Shown here: one piece after another, positions 54,273 to 64,000 of the stretch
Layout: each line of letters opens with the position of its first letter
How positions within the stretch are numbered: position 1 is the stretch's first letter
DNA from: Pseudomonadota bacterium
GTDB taxonomy: Bacteria; Pseudomonadota; Alphaproteobacteria; Rhizobiales; Rhizobiaceae
Direction: 5' to 3'
DNA: 64,000 bases
NCBI GenBank assembly: GCA_023404095.1
Contig: JAEYDD010000067.1
Location: forward strand, 124,001 to 188,000
Program-made: the position numbers and the translations under genes
Notes under the pieces: model-generated
Told to the model about the DNA's origin: nothing
What the model saw: the letters and a program-made list of their open reading frames with translations, nothing else
Databases searched by the model: none

Positions 54273-55058
54273 AAGCCACTCGTGTTCCGCGGCATTGTGG
54301 AACTTCCACACCCGCTTCGGCCCCGCCATCACGTTGAGATAATAGAGATCGTAGCCATGGATGGTGGCGCAGGGGTGGTAGCCTTTCGGCACCAGCGTCA
54401 CATCGCCGTCCTCCACCGCCATCGCTTCGTCGAGCGAGCGGTCGTCGGTGTAGACGCGCTGGAAGGCGAAACCCTGCGGCGGGTTGAGCCGGTGATAATA
54501 GGTCTCCTCCAACAGACTTTCGTTCGGAAGGTCATCGCGATCGTGCTTGTGCGAGGGATAGGAGGAGGTGTTGCCGTTCGGCGTAATGACCTCAACGACG
54601 AGCAGGGAATGGGCCGCGTTGTCGTCCTCCGGCATGATGTTGTGCACGTGGCGGATGTTGGAGCCCTTGCCGCGCGTAAGCTTCGGATGCGTTCCCGGCG
54701 GGATCGCCTTCGCCTTGTAGCCGCTGCCGCCGGGCGCAGAACACACCGCCAGCTCCAGTTCCGTCTCTGCCGTGACCGACCAGTTGGAACCGGCCGGCAC
54801 GTAGAGCGCGTGCGGCGCACCTTCGAACGGGCTCATGCGTTCGCCGAGTATGCCGAAACTCTCCCCGTCCGCCGTTGCAGATCCGCGCCCGCTCACGAAG
54901 ACAAGGCACACCTCGCGGCTTCCCGTCTCCGCTGCTGCGATCTCGCCCGGCTTCATCCGGTGCAGGTCGAAGCCCACATAGGTCCAGCCAGCGCTCTCGG
55001 GCGTCACATGGGTCACCCGCCCATGGGTTCCGTTCGGCTTGACCAGCAGTTTCGGCAT
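54264..55058 (-). CDS. iolB: IolB, 5-deoxy-glucuronate isomerase
   Basis: 264 residues in the double-stranded beta-helix (cupin) fold of IolB. Landmarks are NIRHVHNI, SYPSHKHDRDDL and the metal-binding VPKGYHPCATIHGYDLYYLNVMAG region. It isomerises 5-deoxy-glucuronate to 2-deoxy-5-keto-gluconate in myo-inositol breakdown, so its product is the substrate of IolC. It is the last gene of the leftward iol operon, with GAGGAG before its ATG and 88 bp after iolE. Confidence 0.95.
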   Translation of the reverse strand: MPKLLVKPNGTHGRVTHVTPESAGWTYVGFDLHRMKPGEIAAAETGSREVCLVFVSGRGSATADGESFGILGERMSPFEGAPHALYVPAGSNWSVTAETELELAVCSAPGGSGYKAKAIPPGTHPKLTRGKGSNIRHVHNIMPEDDNAAHSLLVVEVITPNGNTSSYPSHKHDRDDLPNESLLEETYYHRLNPPQGFAFQRVYTDDRSLDEAMAVEDGDVTLVPKGYHPCATIHGYDLYYLNVMAGPKRVWKFHNAAEHEWLLK

Positions 55059-55146
55059 CGTCGTTTCTCCTCGGCTATCGATGTGGCCGGACTGTGCCCG
55101 GCCGCGTGCTTCCTGTTCTCCTTGGCGGGGAGAAGAGCCTGACCGA

Positions 55147-56046
55147 TCACCCCCGGTCCAGTCCCGCCTCCCTGGCGAACGCCTTCAGCGCCTTCAACCC
55201 CATCGACTGGTATTCGAGCGGGTTGCGCACCAACGGATCCTGCTCGGCCTCGATCACCAGCCAGCCGTCATAGCCGTGTTGCGCCGCGATCTTCAGCGCC
55301 GGCAGGAAATCGATGCCGCCCTCGGGGTCGCCGGGGACGGTGAAGACGCCGCGGCGAACGCCCTCCAGGAACGACAGCCGCTCGCTCTCGACCTGCTTGC
55401 GGATCGCCGGCCGCACGTTCTTGGCGTGGATGTGGCGCACCCGGTGCATGTACCTGCGCGCCAGGTCCGCCGGGTCCGATCCGCCGAACCAGGCGTGGCC
55501 GGTATCGAGCAGGAGCTTGGTGGCAGGTCCGGTATTGTCCATCAGCCGGTCGATCTCGTCGCCTGTCTGCACCACCGTGCCCATGTGGTGATGATAGACG
55601 AGGTCGATGCCCTGGTTGGCGCAATATTGCGCGATTGCCTCGACATCGGCGCCGAATTTTTTCCAGGCGTCGTCGGCAAGAACCGGCTTGTCGGCCAGCG
55701 CCTTCGTATCGTCTCCATGGATGGCGTTTGAGGTCTCGCAGACGATGCAGACTTTGCAATCGTTCGCCTTCAACATATCGAGATGCGGCTGGATCGCCGT
55801 CTTCTCGGCCTCGACGTCATGGGAGAGCAGGTTCAGCGAATGCCAGCCGGAGACGAAGACGAGCCCATGCGCAGCCAGCACCTTCCTCAGTTCGGCGCCG
55901 TCGTTGGGCATCTTGTGGCCCTTCTCGATGCCGTCGAAGCCGATCTTCTCGCAGTCTGACAGGCAATCCTCCAGCGTCAGGTGCGCCCCGATGCTCCGAT
56001 CGTCGTCGTTGCTCCAGGCGATCGGGTTGGTGCCGTAGCGGATCAT
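55147..56046 (-). CDS. iolE: IolE, 2-keto-myo-inositol (inosose) dehydratase
   Basis: This 299-residue xylose-isomerase-like TIM barrel has the family start MIRYGTNPIAWSNDDD, the metal-ligand segment VYHHHMGT and LLDTGHAWFGG. It removes water from 2-keto-myo-inositol (inosose) to give the dione hydrolysed by IolD. It lies between iolD and iolB in the leftward operon. Confidence 0.96.
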   Translation of the reverse strand: MIRYGTNPIAWSNDDDRSIGAHLTLEDCLSDCEKIGFDGIEKGHKMPNDGAELRKVLAAHGLVFVSGWHSLNLLSHDVEAEKTAIQPHLDMLKANDCKVCIVCETSNAIHGDDTKALADKPVLADDAWKKFGADVEAIAQYCANQGIDLVYHHHMGTVVQTGDEIDRLMDNTGPATKLLLDTGHAWFGGSDPADLARRYMHRVRHIHAKNVRPAIRKQVESERLSFLEGVRRGVFTVPGDPEGGIDFLPALKIAAQHGYDGWLVIEAEQDPLVRNPLEYQSMGLKALKAFAREAGLDRG

Positions 56047-56123
56047 GTGGTTCTCTCTCCAAAGTCATAAATCACGTTCAAAAGTCTCCAAGGGGAGGGG
56101 TGGGGGCGATGCCTCTCATGCCA

Positions 56124-57968
<1,845 letters not shown>

Positions 57969-58097
57969 CGGGTCCTCCACCCAGTGTCTCTTCTCATCCC
58001 GTCAACATATTCCTCTGCCCATCAGCGCTGGGCAAGAGTGACGGGTCGTCTCACTCATGCGGCCCTTCGGCCGTCTTCTTCCCGAGGGGATTCTGGG

Positions 58098-60032
58098 CTA
58101 CCCTGGCCTGCGCGTCGAAAGCCAGGCCTCGGTCAGCTCCCGGAACCGCCCGGCCATGTCCTCGATCGCTGCCTCGTCGTCGATCCGGCCGGAAAGCCAC
58201 TGGCGCGCCGCATCGACGAAGATCGTCCGCCCGACGGCAAACCCCTTCACCGCAGGCGCTGCCTTCGTCGCCTCGAACGCCCGGAGCAATTCCTCCTTGG
58301 GCGCCTCCAGCCCGAGCAGAACGATGCCGCGGCAATAGGGGTCGTTTGCCGCGATCACCGCCTCGATGTTCCGCCACGCCTGCGCAGAAGCCTGCGGCTC
58401 CAGCTTCCACCAGTCCGGCTTGATGCCGATATCGTAGAGTTCCTGCAGGGCGGCGGATACCGTCTCATCCTCCAGCGGGCCGTTCTTGCCGGCGATGATC
58501 TCGATCAAGAGTTCGCGTCCCACTCGCCGCGCCGCCTCGAACAGGGTTCGCAGCTTCTCCTGCTGTTCGGCCTTCAGCGCTGGCGGATCGTCCGGATGAT
58601 AGAAGCAAAGGCATTTGATGCAGTGGCCGGCCGGCCATTCGACGAGCTGGGAACCAATGTCCTGGCTGAACTCGAAACGCAGCGGCCGCGAGCCGGGCAG
58701 CTCCACCGGCCGGCCGATCCAGGAGAAGTTCTTGGTCGCCGCGTCGAAAAAGGCGTCGCGGCCGAAGCGCTCGTCGATCAGCATGCCATATCCCGGCCGG
58801 CCGCCGGCCACGCGGGCAGCCGCCTCCACCGTCAGCCGCTTGAAGGCGGCGATCTTCTCGTGCGGGACGCCAAGCTGGTCGGCCAGTTCGACAAGCTGCA
58901 TGCGGTGGTCGCAGGCAAGCGCCATCAGCAGCGGAATCTCGCCGCGCCGTGTCGTCGCCCAGTGCATATGGTTGATCGCCTCGTCCTTGCGCAGTGCCCG
59001 GTGCGAGCTGCCGTGTTCGAGAAAATAGGAAAGTTCCGTCCAGGTTGGATATTCGGGCGAACACAGCAGGCGGGAAACGGCGAAGGCGCCGCAGGCGTTC
59101 GCCCATGTCGCGGATGTGGCGAGATCTTGCCCGCCCAGCCAGCCGCGCAGGAAGCCGGACATGAAGGCGTCGCCGGCGCCGAGCACGTTGTAGACCTCGA
59201 TCGGAAAACCCCTGCCGACGATGCCGTCCTCAAGGTCGTGGCTGATCGGGCCGTCATAGACGATGCAGCCCATGGCGCCGCGCTTGAGCACGATCGTCGC
59301 GTCGGAGACTGCACGGATCGCCTTCAGCGAGGAGAGCACGTCGTCGGCGCCTGACGCGATCATGATCTCCTCTTCCGTGCCGATGATCAGGTCGCATTCC
59401 GGCAGCGCCGATTTCAGGAGCTGCGAGACCCGTTCGGATTTTACATACCGCTCGAAACCCTCGGCATGGCCGGCGAGCCCCCAGAGGTTCGGACGATAGT
59501 CGATGTCGAAGATGACCTTGCGGCCAGCTTCGCGCGCGATCCGCATCGCCTTGCGCTGCGCGGCTTCGGTGTTCGGCCGCGAGAAGTGCGTGCCCGAGAC
59601 GAGGACGGCGCGGGCGGATAGGATGAAGGCCTCGTCGATGTCGTCTTCGCAGAGCGCCATGTCGGCGCAGTCGGTGCGCACGAAGATCATCGGCGAGACG
59701 CCTTCCGCCTCGATCGCCAGCAGCACAAGCGCCGTCAGACGCTCGCGGTCGGTGACGATGCCCTGCGTCGAGACGCCTTCGCGGGCGCACTGTTCGCGGA
59801 TGAAGCGTCCCATCTGCTCGTCGCCGACGCGGGTGATCAGGCCCGATTTCAGCCCGAGCCGGGCTGTTCCGATCGCGATATTGGCGGGGCAGCCGCCGAC
59901 AGACTTGGCAAACGAGGTGATATCCTCCAGCCGGCTGCCGAGCTGCTGCCCGTAGAGATCGACCGACGAACGCCCGATCGCGATCACGTCGAGGGTCGGT
60001 TCAGGCAAGGCGTGTGGGTCGTCGTTCGACAT
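58098..60032 (-). CDS. iolC: IolC, 5-dehydro-2-deoxygluconokinase fused to a DUF2090 domain
   Basis: The ATG at 60032 follows GGGAGGACCC and gives 644 residues. The first half (about 1-330) is a PfkB sugar kinase: DVIAIGRSSVDLYG, SVGGCPANIAIGTARLG and the ATP/catalytic site NVLGAGDAFMSGFLRG. The second half (about 335-644) is a DUF2090 (aldolase-like TIM barrel) domain with ALACDHRMQ. This two-domain IolC is usual in Rhizobiales, where the extra domain may take the role of the missing IolJ aldolase. It phosphorylates 2-deoxy-5-keto-gluconate. The 130-bp gap after iolR carries IolR-like sites. Confidence 0.95.
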   Translation of the reverse strand: MSNDDPHALPEPTLDVIAIGRSSVDLYGQQLGSRLEDITSFAKSVGGCPANIAIGTARLGLKSGLITRVGDEQMGRFIREQCAREGVSTQGIVTDRERLTALVLLAIEAEGVSPMIFVRTDCADMALCEDDIDEAFILSARAVLVSGTHFSRPNTEAAQRKAMRIAREAGRKVIFDIDYRPNLWGLAGHAEGFERYVKSERVSQLLKSALPECDLIIGTEEEIMIASGADDVLSSLKAIRAVSDATIVLKRGAMGCIVYDGPISHDLEDGIVGRGFPIEVYNVLGAGDAFMSGFLRGWLGGQDLATSATWANACGAFAVSRLLCSPEYPTWTELSYFLEHGSSHRALRKDEAINHMHWATTRRGEIPLLMALACDHRMQLVELADQLGVPHEKIAAFKRLTVEAAARVAGGRPGYGMLIDERFGRDAFFDAATKNFSWIGRPVELPGSRPLRFEFSQDIGSQLVEWPAGHCIKCLCFYHPDDPPALKAEQQEKLRTLFEAARRVGRELLIEIIAGKNGPLEDETVSAALQELYDIGIKPDWWKLEPQASAQAWRNIEAVIAANDPYCRGIVLLGLEAPKEELLRAFEATKAAPAVKGFAVGRTIFVDAARQWLSGRIDDEAAIEDMAGRFRELTEAWLSTRRPG

Positions 60033-60083
60033 CGGGTCCTCCCTGCGCACGGCCGGTCACGGCCATTCGCATATGTCAAAAAT

Positions 60084-60097
60084 GAAACATCAATTCC
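60084..60097. promoter_or_regulatory. Near-match IolR operator upstream of iolC
   Basis: GAAA-N6-TTCC differs at one base from the GGAA-N6-TTCC motif described for S. meliloti IolR. A TTGACA hexamer on the minus strand (60074-60079) adjoins it and may be the iolC -35 box. Confidence 0.45.
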
Positions 60098-60113
60098 GAA
60101 GTCTAGTCAATTC

Positions 60114-60127
60114 GGAATATTTGTTCC
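60114..60127. promoter_or_regulatory. Exact IolR-type operator upstream of iolC
   Basis: GGAA-TATTTG-TTCC matches the GGAA-N6-TTCC consensus exactly. Its left half also belongs to a larger inverted repeat, ATTCCGAA-N10-TTCGGAAT at 60093-60118. The group lies between iolR and iolC. Confidence 0.6.
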
Positions 60128-60162
60128 ATGTGGTTTAACCCGTGAAACCCACAGACCCAGAG

Positions 60163-61035
60163 TCACTCGTGCCCGGATCGCCTGCCGCCGCGCTCCTGTT
60201 GGCGGCGCTTCTCGGCGATGGCGACAGGCAGCGCCATGGCCAGTGCCATCGAAGCGGAAAGGGAGCGGAAACCGCCATAGTCCGCCTCGGCCACCTCGAA
60301 CCAGTGGGTGGCGCAACCCGCCAGCGGCGAAAACGCCGAATCGGTAATCGCCACGATCGGTACGCCCCGTTCGCTCAGGGCTTGCGCCTGCCCGAGGCTC
60401 TCGGCGGCGTAGGGTGAAAAGCTGACGGCGATGGCGGCATCGCGCGGGGTGGCAAACCCGGCCAGTTCTCCGTCAATGCCGTTCGGCGAGGCGATCATCT
60501 GGTGGCGGATGCCGAGTTTGCCGAAGGCATAGGCCATGTGCGCCGTCAGCGGATAGGACCTACGCTTGGCGACGAGAAAGATCGTCTCGGCGCCGGCCAG
60601 AAGCCCGACGGCCCGTGAAAACACATCCCTGTCGATGGTCGTTGCCAACCGTGCGACCGACTGGCTGGCTGCGGCGATGAAACCGCCGAGAAGCTCGTTC
60701 TCGCCATCACCGTCCGTCCCCTGTTCGAGGGTTGCAAGCCGGTCCTCGTAGGAAAGCGTGCGTTCGCGCAGTCGCTCGCGGAACACCGTCTGCAGGTCGG
60801 AGAACCCGTCGAAGCCGAGGTGATGGGCGAGGCGCACCAGTGTCGAAGGCTGCACTTCTGCGGCAGAAGCGATGCTGGCCGCGGTCCCGAAGGCGATTTC
60901 GTCGGGATGCCCCAGCGCATAGGCGGCCACCTGCGCCAGCCGTTTCGGCATGGCTTCCTTCCGCTCGATGATGACGCTGCGCAGACTGTCGAAATCCCGC
61001 GGCACGCGGATTGCCGCACTATCCTGTTCGTCCAT
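60163..61035 (-). CDS. iolR: IolR, RpiR/MurR-family repressor of inositol catabolism
   Basis: This 290-residue regulator has an N-terminal HTH_6 domain (about 15-90: PSTLVRLAHHLGFDGFSDLQ) and a C-terminal SIS sugar-phosphate-binding domain (about 130-265: IFLVAKRRSYPL, AVSFSPYAAES, VPIVAITDSAFSPLA). It heads the leftward iolRCDEB cluster, as in S. meliloti, where IolR represses inositol genes and is relieved by a phosphorylated pathway intermediate. The inducer here is inferred from family and context. Confidence 0.93.
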   Translation of the reverse strand: MDEQDSAAIRVPRDFDSLRSVIIERKEAMPKRLAQVAAYALGHPDEIAFGTAASIASAAEVQPSTLVRLAHHLGFDGFSDLQTVFRERLRERTLSYEDRLATLEQGTDGDGENELLGGFIAAASQSVARLATTIDRDVFSRAVGLLAGAETIFLVAKRRSYPLTAHMAYAFGKLGIRHQMIASPNGIDGELAGFATPRDAAIAVSFSPYAAESLGQAQALSERGVPIVAITDSAFSPLAGCATHWFEVAEADYGGFRSLSASMALAMALPVAIAEKRRQQERGGRRSGHE

Positions 61036-61075
61036 CCTCGATCAGTTCCCCGGTAAAGCCTGTTGCAACGTAGAT

Positions 61076-61089
61076 GAAATTTTTATTCC
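61076..61089. promoter_or_regulatory. Near-match IolR operator in the iolR/iolY divergent promoter
   Basis: GAAA-TTTTTA-TTCC has the same one-base difference from GGAA-N6-TTCC as the site at 60084. The extended form TGAAAT-N4-ATTCCA is almost a perfect palindrome. It lies 41 bp before iolR and 82 bp before iolY, so it can control both. Confidence 0.5.
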
Positions 61090-61101
61090 ATAAATATCGC
61101 A

Positions 61102-61118
61102 GAATGTCACTTTCATTC
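61102..61118. promoter_or_regulatory. Second inverted repeat in the iolR/iolY gap
   Basis: GAATG-N7-CATTC is a perfect 5-bp inverted repeat, 13 bp from the previous site. Its half-site wording (GAAT/ATTC) resembles the IolR site but the spacing differs, so it may be a weaker site or unrelated. Confidence 0.3.
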
Positions 61119-61170
61119 CGAATCGTTCCGTTCCATCATTTCCTCCGCACGCCACGACGGAGGAGAGACG

Positions 61171-62292
61171 ATGGCAGCCATCGGTGTCGGTTTGATCGGT
61201 ACGGGATATATGGGCAAGTGTCACGCGCTTGCCTGGAACAATGTTGCGACGATTTTCGGTGACGTGGACCGGCCGCGGCTGGTTCACTTGGCCGAGCGCA
61301 ATGCCGAGTTCGCCGCCGCCCGTGCCCGAGAATTCGGCTTTGCCAGGGCGACTGCCGACTGGCGCGCGCTTCTTTCCGACCCCGAGGTGGACGTCATCTC
61401 GATCACCACGCCGAACCAGTTTCACGCCGAGATGGCCATTGCGGCACTGGAGGCGGGCAAGCACGTGTGGTGCGAAAAGCCGATGGCGACCTCGCTTGCC
61501 GATGCCGAACGGATGCTGGATGCCGCACGGCGCTCCGGAAGGGTCGCGATCATCGGCTACAACTACATCCAGAACCCCGTCATGCGTCATATCCGCAAGC
61601 TGCTGGAAGAGGGCGCGATCGGCACCGTCACCCAGGTGCGTGTCGAGATGGACGAAGACTTCATGGCCGATCCGCAAGCGCCGTTTTCGCTGCGGAGCGA
61701 AAAGGCGTCCGGATATGGCGCACTCGACGATTTCGCCGTGCATACGCTGTCGTTGCTATGGAGCCTTGTCGGCCATGCCCAATCCGTCATGGCGGATCTC
61801 GGCAAGCCCTATGCCGATCGCCCGCTTGCCGAGGGCGGGCGGCGCGCGGTCGAAAACCACGACCAGGCCAGCGTGCTGATGCGGCTGGAGGGCGGCATTC
61901 CCGCGGTGCTGATGGTCAACCGCGCCGCCTTTGGCCGGAAGGGGCGGATCGCGCTGCAAATATTCGGCTCCGCAGGCGCGCTCCTCTACGATCAGGAGCG
62001 CATGAACGAGTTCCAGATTTACCGTGCCGGAGGCCCAGCGGGCGAGCAGGGGTTCGTCACGGTGCTGGCCGGCCCGCAGCACAGGCCCTACGACCGCTTC
62101 GTTCCTGCCCCCGGACACAGCCTGGGGTTCAACGACCTCAAGGTGATCGAATGCCGCGAGTTGGTCGCCGCCATAGGCGGAGAGCGTTACCGTGCCGTCG
62201 ACTTTGCCGAGGGCCTGCGGATCGAGCGCTCGGTCCACGCGATGGCACAGTCCTTCGCCGAACGTCGCTGGATGGACGTTGCTGATCTGTGA
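61171..62292 (+). CDS. iolY: IolY-like Gfo/Idh/MocA oxidoreductase
   Basis: This 373-residue NAD(P)-dependent oxidoreductase starts after GGAGGAGAG. The Rossmann domain has GLIGTGYMGKCHA, and the active-site lysine lies in WCEKPMA; the C-terminal alpha/beta domain follows. It is divergent from iolR with IolR-like sites between them. In S. meliloti the gene in this position (iolY) encodes an oxidoreductase used with scyllo-inositol. The name rests on position and family; substrate is inferred. Confidence 0.8.
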   Translation: MAAIGVGLIGTGYMGKCHALAWNNVATIFGDVDRPRLVHLAERNAEFAAARAREFGFARATADWRALLSDPEVDVISITTPNQFHAEMAIAALEAGKHVWCEKPMATSLADAERMLDAARRSGRVAIIGYNYIQNPVMRHIRKLLEEGAIGTVTQVRVEMDEDFMADPQAPFSLRSEKASGYGALDDFAVHTLSLLWSLVGHAQSVMADLGKPYADRPLAEGGRRAVENHDQASVLMRLEGGIPAVLMVNRAAFGRKGRIALQIFGSAGALLYDQERMNEFQIYRAGGPAGEQGFVTVLAGPQHRPYDRFVPAPGHSLGFNDLKVIECRELVAAIGGERYRAVDFAEGLRIERSVHAMAQSFAERRWMDVADL

Positions 62293-62333
62293 GGCGCGGT
62301 TCGGACAGGTGCCAATCCCCCTGAAATGCGAAA

Positions 62334-62358
62334 GGCGCGGCCATCGTCAGGCCGCGCC
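62334..62358. terminator. Bidirectional terminator between iolY and the RTX gene
   Basis: GGCGCGGCC and GGCCGCGCC form a perfect 9-bp stem with a 7-nt loop. On the minus strand TTTCGCATTT follows, favouring termination of the RTX gene; on the plus strand only a mixed GTCTGTC follows. Confidence 0.65.
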
Positions 62359-62390
62359 GTCTGTCGAGCAATTCAAGCGTTCATGTCCCC

Positions 62391-63428
62391 TCAGAGGACG
62401 AAGTCGCTCGCATAGTATTTCGTCAGGTTGGCATAGATCTGGAAATCCGCCCTTCCGTCGCCGTCCACGTCGCCGGAGATGATGTGGCCGGAATAGCGCA
62501 GTTCGCCCGCCCTGTCGTCGAACGAATCCGTTCCGATGAACTTGAACGCCTGGTTGCCGCTGCGGTTGACATTGGCGTCGATGTTGCTGAGATCGATCTT
62601 GTCGTTCTCGGAGCGATAGAAGTCCTCGATGACGTCTCGCTTGCTGCCGACGACGGAATCCTTGATCGAATCGAAGATGAAGTAGTCCGAACCCGTGCCG
62701 CCGTTGAGGATGTCATGGCCGCGGCCACCGACGAGATCGTCGTTGCCGTTGCCGCCCAGAAGTTCGTCGCTACCCGAGCCGCCGACGAGATAGTCGTTGC
62801 CGCTGCGGCCGGAAAGGATGTCGTTGCCGCTGCCGCCCTTCAGGTCGTTGGCACCGGAATTGCCGCGCAGCGTATCGTCGAAGCCGGTACCTGTGGCGTT
62901 CTCGATGCTCGTGAACGTCTCCTTGTTCGAGCCGACCCTCGCGAACTTCTTGTCGAGATCGACATACACGCCGCGGCCGCGCAGGTCGCTGTCGTCCTGC
63001 AGCGCGTAGCTCAACGTGTCGTTGCCTGACCCGCCGTTGAAGTAGTTGTCATAGCCCACCGACAGGAACGTGTCGTTGTCGTTCTCGCCGTAATAGTCGC
63101 TCTGAAGCGTCTCCACCTCGAACCAGTCGTTGCCGGAGCCGCCGTAGACGACGTCGTAATAGTCGTCGTCGATGGCGTAGCCATTGTGGATATAGGTGTC
63201 ATTGCCCGAGCCGAGATCGATCTTGTTGCCGCCCTCGAACCAGTTCTTCACATAGTCGTTGCCGCTGCCGGCGCTGACATAGTTGAAGCCGCCGTCGGGG
63301 CTGGTGAGGTTAAGGTAGATCGTGTCGTTGCCGCCATACGTGTAGATGTCGACCTCGATACGGCCGTTCTGCGTGGCTGTGTCACGGCCGTTGGTGCCTT
63401 CGAAAGTGTAGGAGTTGATCCAACCCAT
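62391..63428 (-). CDS. RTX-type calcium-binding protein (hemolysin repeats)
   Basis: 345 residues with no signal peptide, very acidic and Gly/Asp/Asn-rich. Repeated GGSGNDxLx-type nonapeptides are visible throughout (for example GGSGNDILSG, GGSGSDELLG, GGNGNDDLVG, GGTGSDYFIF) and fold into calcium-binding beta-rolls. The C-terminal part (SGHIISGDVDGDGRADFQI onward) is the serralysin-like M10_C segment that often carries the type I secretion signal. No catalytic domain is recognisable. It is probably exported by a type I system that is not encoded nearby. The start follows AGGAAGAGGA. Confidence 0.9.
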   Translation of the reverse strand: MGWINSYTFEGTNGRDTATQNGRIEVDIYTYGGNDTIYLNLTSPDGGFNYVSAGSGNDYVKNWFEGGNKIDLGSGNDTYIHNGYAIDDDYYDVVYGGSGNDWFEVETLQSDYYGENDNDTFLSVGYDNYFNGGSGNDTLSYALQDDSDLRGRGVYVDLDKKFARVGSNKETFTSIENATGTGFDDTLRGNSGANDLKGGSGNDILSGRSGNDYLVGGSGSDELLGGNGNDDLVGGRGHDILNGGTGSDYFIFDSIKDSVVGSKRDVIEDFYRSENDKIDLSNIDANVNRSGNQAFKFIGTDSFDDRAGELRYSGHIISGDVDGDGRADFQIYANLTKYYASDFVL

Positions 63429-63749
63429 AATTGTCGTCCTCTTCCTGCTATGGCGTCGATGTTAAGACCCTAGGCGCGTCTTCCTGAATACGGCTTGAAC
63501 GAAGCCGCAGTCGACCGACGCATCATCCGAAGGTTGCTCGAAGTCGTGGCAAAACAAGGCTGAGGAGATGATTCTTTGATGACATCGAAGGTCGATCGCC
63601 GCCATCGCGACGCATCCCGGCCGTCTTCGTTAACAGGGGCGAATGCTGACTCTCGTGGTCTTGTGACCGGTCCCAAAGGGTGGCGTCGCAGCCGCTTGGC
63701 GCTCGGAAAAAAACTATCTGCTCGATCGAATGGGAATGTCGCGGGCAAG
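63429..63749. other. Intergenic region RTX gene to tRNA-Ser
   Basis: This 321-bp gap is upstream of the RTX gene and downstream of the tRNA, both on the minus strand. Apart from the RTX ribosome binding site I see no gene, strong hairpin or promoter match. The open frame here on the plus strand is the familiar artefact produced by translating a tRNA-Ser. Confidence 0.5.
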
Positions 63750-63839
63750 TGGCGGAGAAGAAGGGATTCGAACCCTCGATACCGTTTCCGGTATACTCCC
63801 TTAGCAGGGGAGCGCCTTCGACCACTCGGCCACCTCTCC
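63750..63839 (-). tRNA. tRNA-Ser (GCT anticodon)
   Basis: On the minus strand the gene runs GGAGAGGTGGCC... to ...CTTCTCCGCCA. The acceptor stem pairs (GGAGAGG with CTTCTCC, one G-U), the anticodon stem-loop reads CTCCC-CTGCTAA-GGGAG, and a long class II variable arm (ATACCG-GAAA-CGGTAT) is present. The T arm (GAGGGTTCGAATCCCTT) is complete and the CCA end is encoded. Confidence 0.97.
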
Positions 63840-63848
63840 GTCGCGGTC

Positions 63849-63877
63849 CTGATATGGGGAATCGGATGGGCGATCAA
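63849..63877 (-). promoter_or_regulatory. Possible promoter of the tRNA-Ser gene
   Basis: On the minus strand TTGATC and TATCAG are separated by 17 bp. The -10-like box ends 9 bp before the mature tRNA, leaving a very short leader. Confidence 0.35.
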
Positions 63878-64000
63878 GCCTTTTTTCTGGTTGGCCGCGT
63901 GCAACCCCGTATTTTGATGGTGCGGATGTTGGCGGCCAAAACCGGAAACGCCGTTGGAACTTCACTGCCGGCGCAAAATTTCGACAGAGCGCTGCAGGCG

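Noticed and set aside
63576..63917. 113-residue plus-strand protein containing RRRRDSNPRYRF
   Set aside because: This is the well-known artefact of translating a tRNA-Ser gene on the opposite strand.
63841..64000. Possible gene start or integrase attachment site beside tRNA-Ser
   Set aside because: No integrase, direct repeat of the tRNA end or start-like frame is visible in the remaining 160 bp.

Overview
The window is about 62-64% GC, with densely packed genes, rhizobial operon structure and many short convergent or divergent gaps. Gene content and order point to the main chromosome of a Rhizobiaceae bacterium (Sinorhizobium/Ensifer, Rhizobium or Shinella-like). The supporting landmarks are feuN-feuP-feuQ followed by cycHJKL and degP, glnE back to back with pleC, and an iolRCDEB operon with a divergent iolY. 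I see no insertion sequence, CRISPR array, rRNA operon or intact prophage. The only phage-like piece is the end of a gene-transfer-agent (GTA) type tail gene at the left edge.

Layout. 1-3.2 kb: 3' part of a GTA tail-tip protein and a small two-helix membrane protein. 3.2-6.2 kb: feuN, feuP, feuQ (small periplasmic modulator, response regulator, sensor kinase) and a lipoprotein. 6.3-10.3 kb: translationally coupled cycHJKL for cytochrome c maturation. 10.4-14.3 kb: DegP protease and a second OmpR-type two-component pair. 14.4-22.7 kb: glnE (nitrogen control), pleC (cell-cycle kinase, with a CtrA-like box upstream) and pepN. 23-31.3 kb: two transporters, two tiny proteins of unknown function, a uracil-DNA-glycosylase-like protein with a depleted Fe-S cysteine set, an SDR lacking the YxxxK motif, an Hsp70 ATPase-only protein and ETF-ubiquinone oxidoreductase.

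31.6-40.7 kb: L,D-transpeptidase lipoprotein, a betaine-type ABC binding protein and permease without a local ATPase, DoxX, an efflux-type MFS protein, a diacylglycerol-kinase-like lipid kinase, and a divergent glutamine-synthetase-like/aminotransferase pair that looks like polyamine or amine catabolism. 40.8-46.5 kb: an intergenic repeat element, a three-gene glycolipid-type glycosyltransferase locus, AMP nucleosidase (possibly leaderless) and YnfA. 46.6-54.2 kb: mixed small genes, GST, DUF2147, a Sel1 protein, a HisC-like aminotransferase, two PilZ proteins, glutaryl-CoA dehydrogenase and a PHB-depolymerase-type esterase.

54.2-62.3 kb: inositol catabolism. iolR, iolC (fused to a DUF2090 aldolase-like domain), iolD, iolE and iolB all read leftward, and iolY reads rightward. 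Sites resembling the rhizobial IolR operator (GGAA-N6-TTCC) lie in front of both iolC and the iolR/iolY divergence. The right end holds an RTX-type calcium-binding protein and a tRNA-Ser(GCT) gene.

Most of the window is ordinary conserved chromosome. The points I would follow up are the regulatory sites (IolR, CtrA-like, two unexplained palindromes), the degenerate-active-site proteins, the small ORFs with strong ribosome binding sites, and the possible leaderless amn transcript. I did not find a convincing wholly new system.
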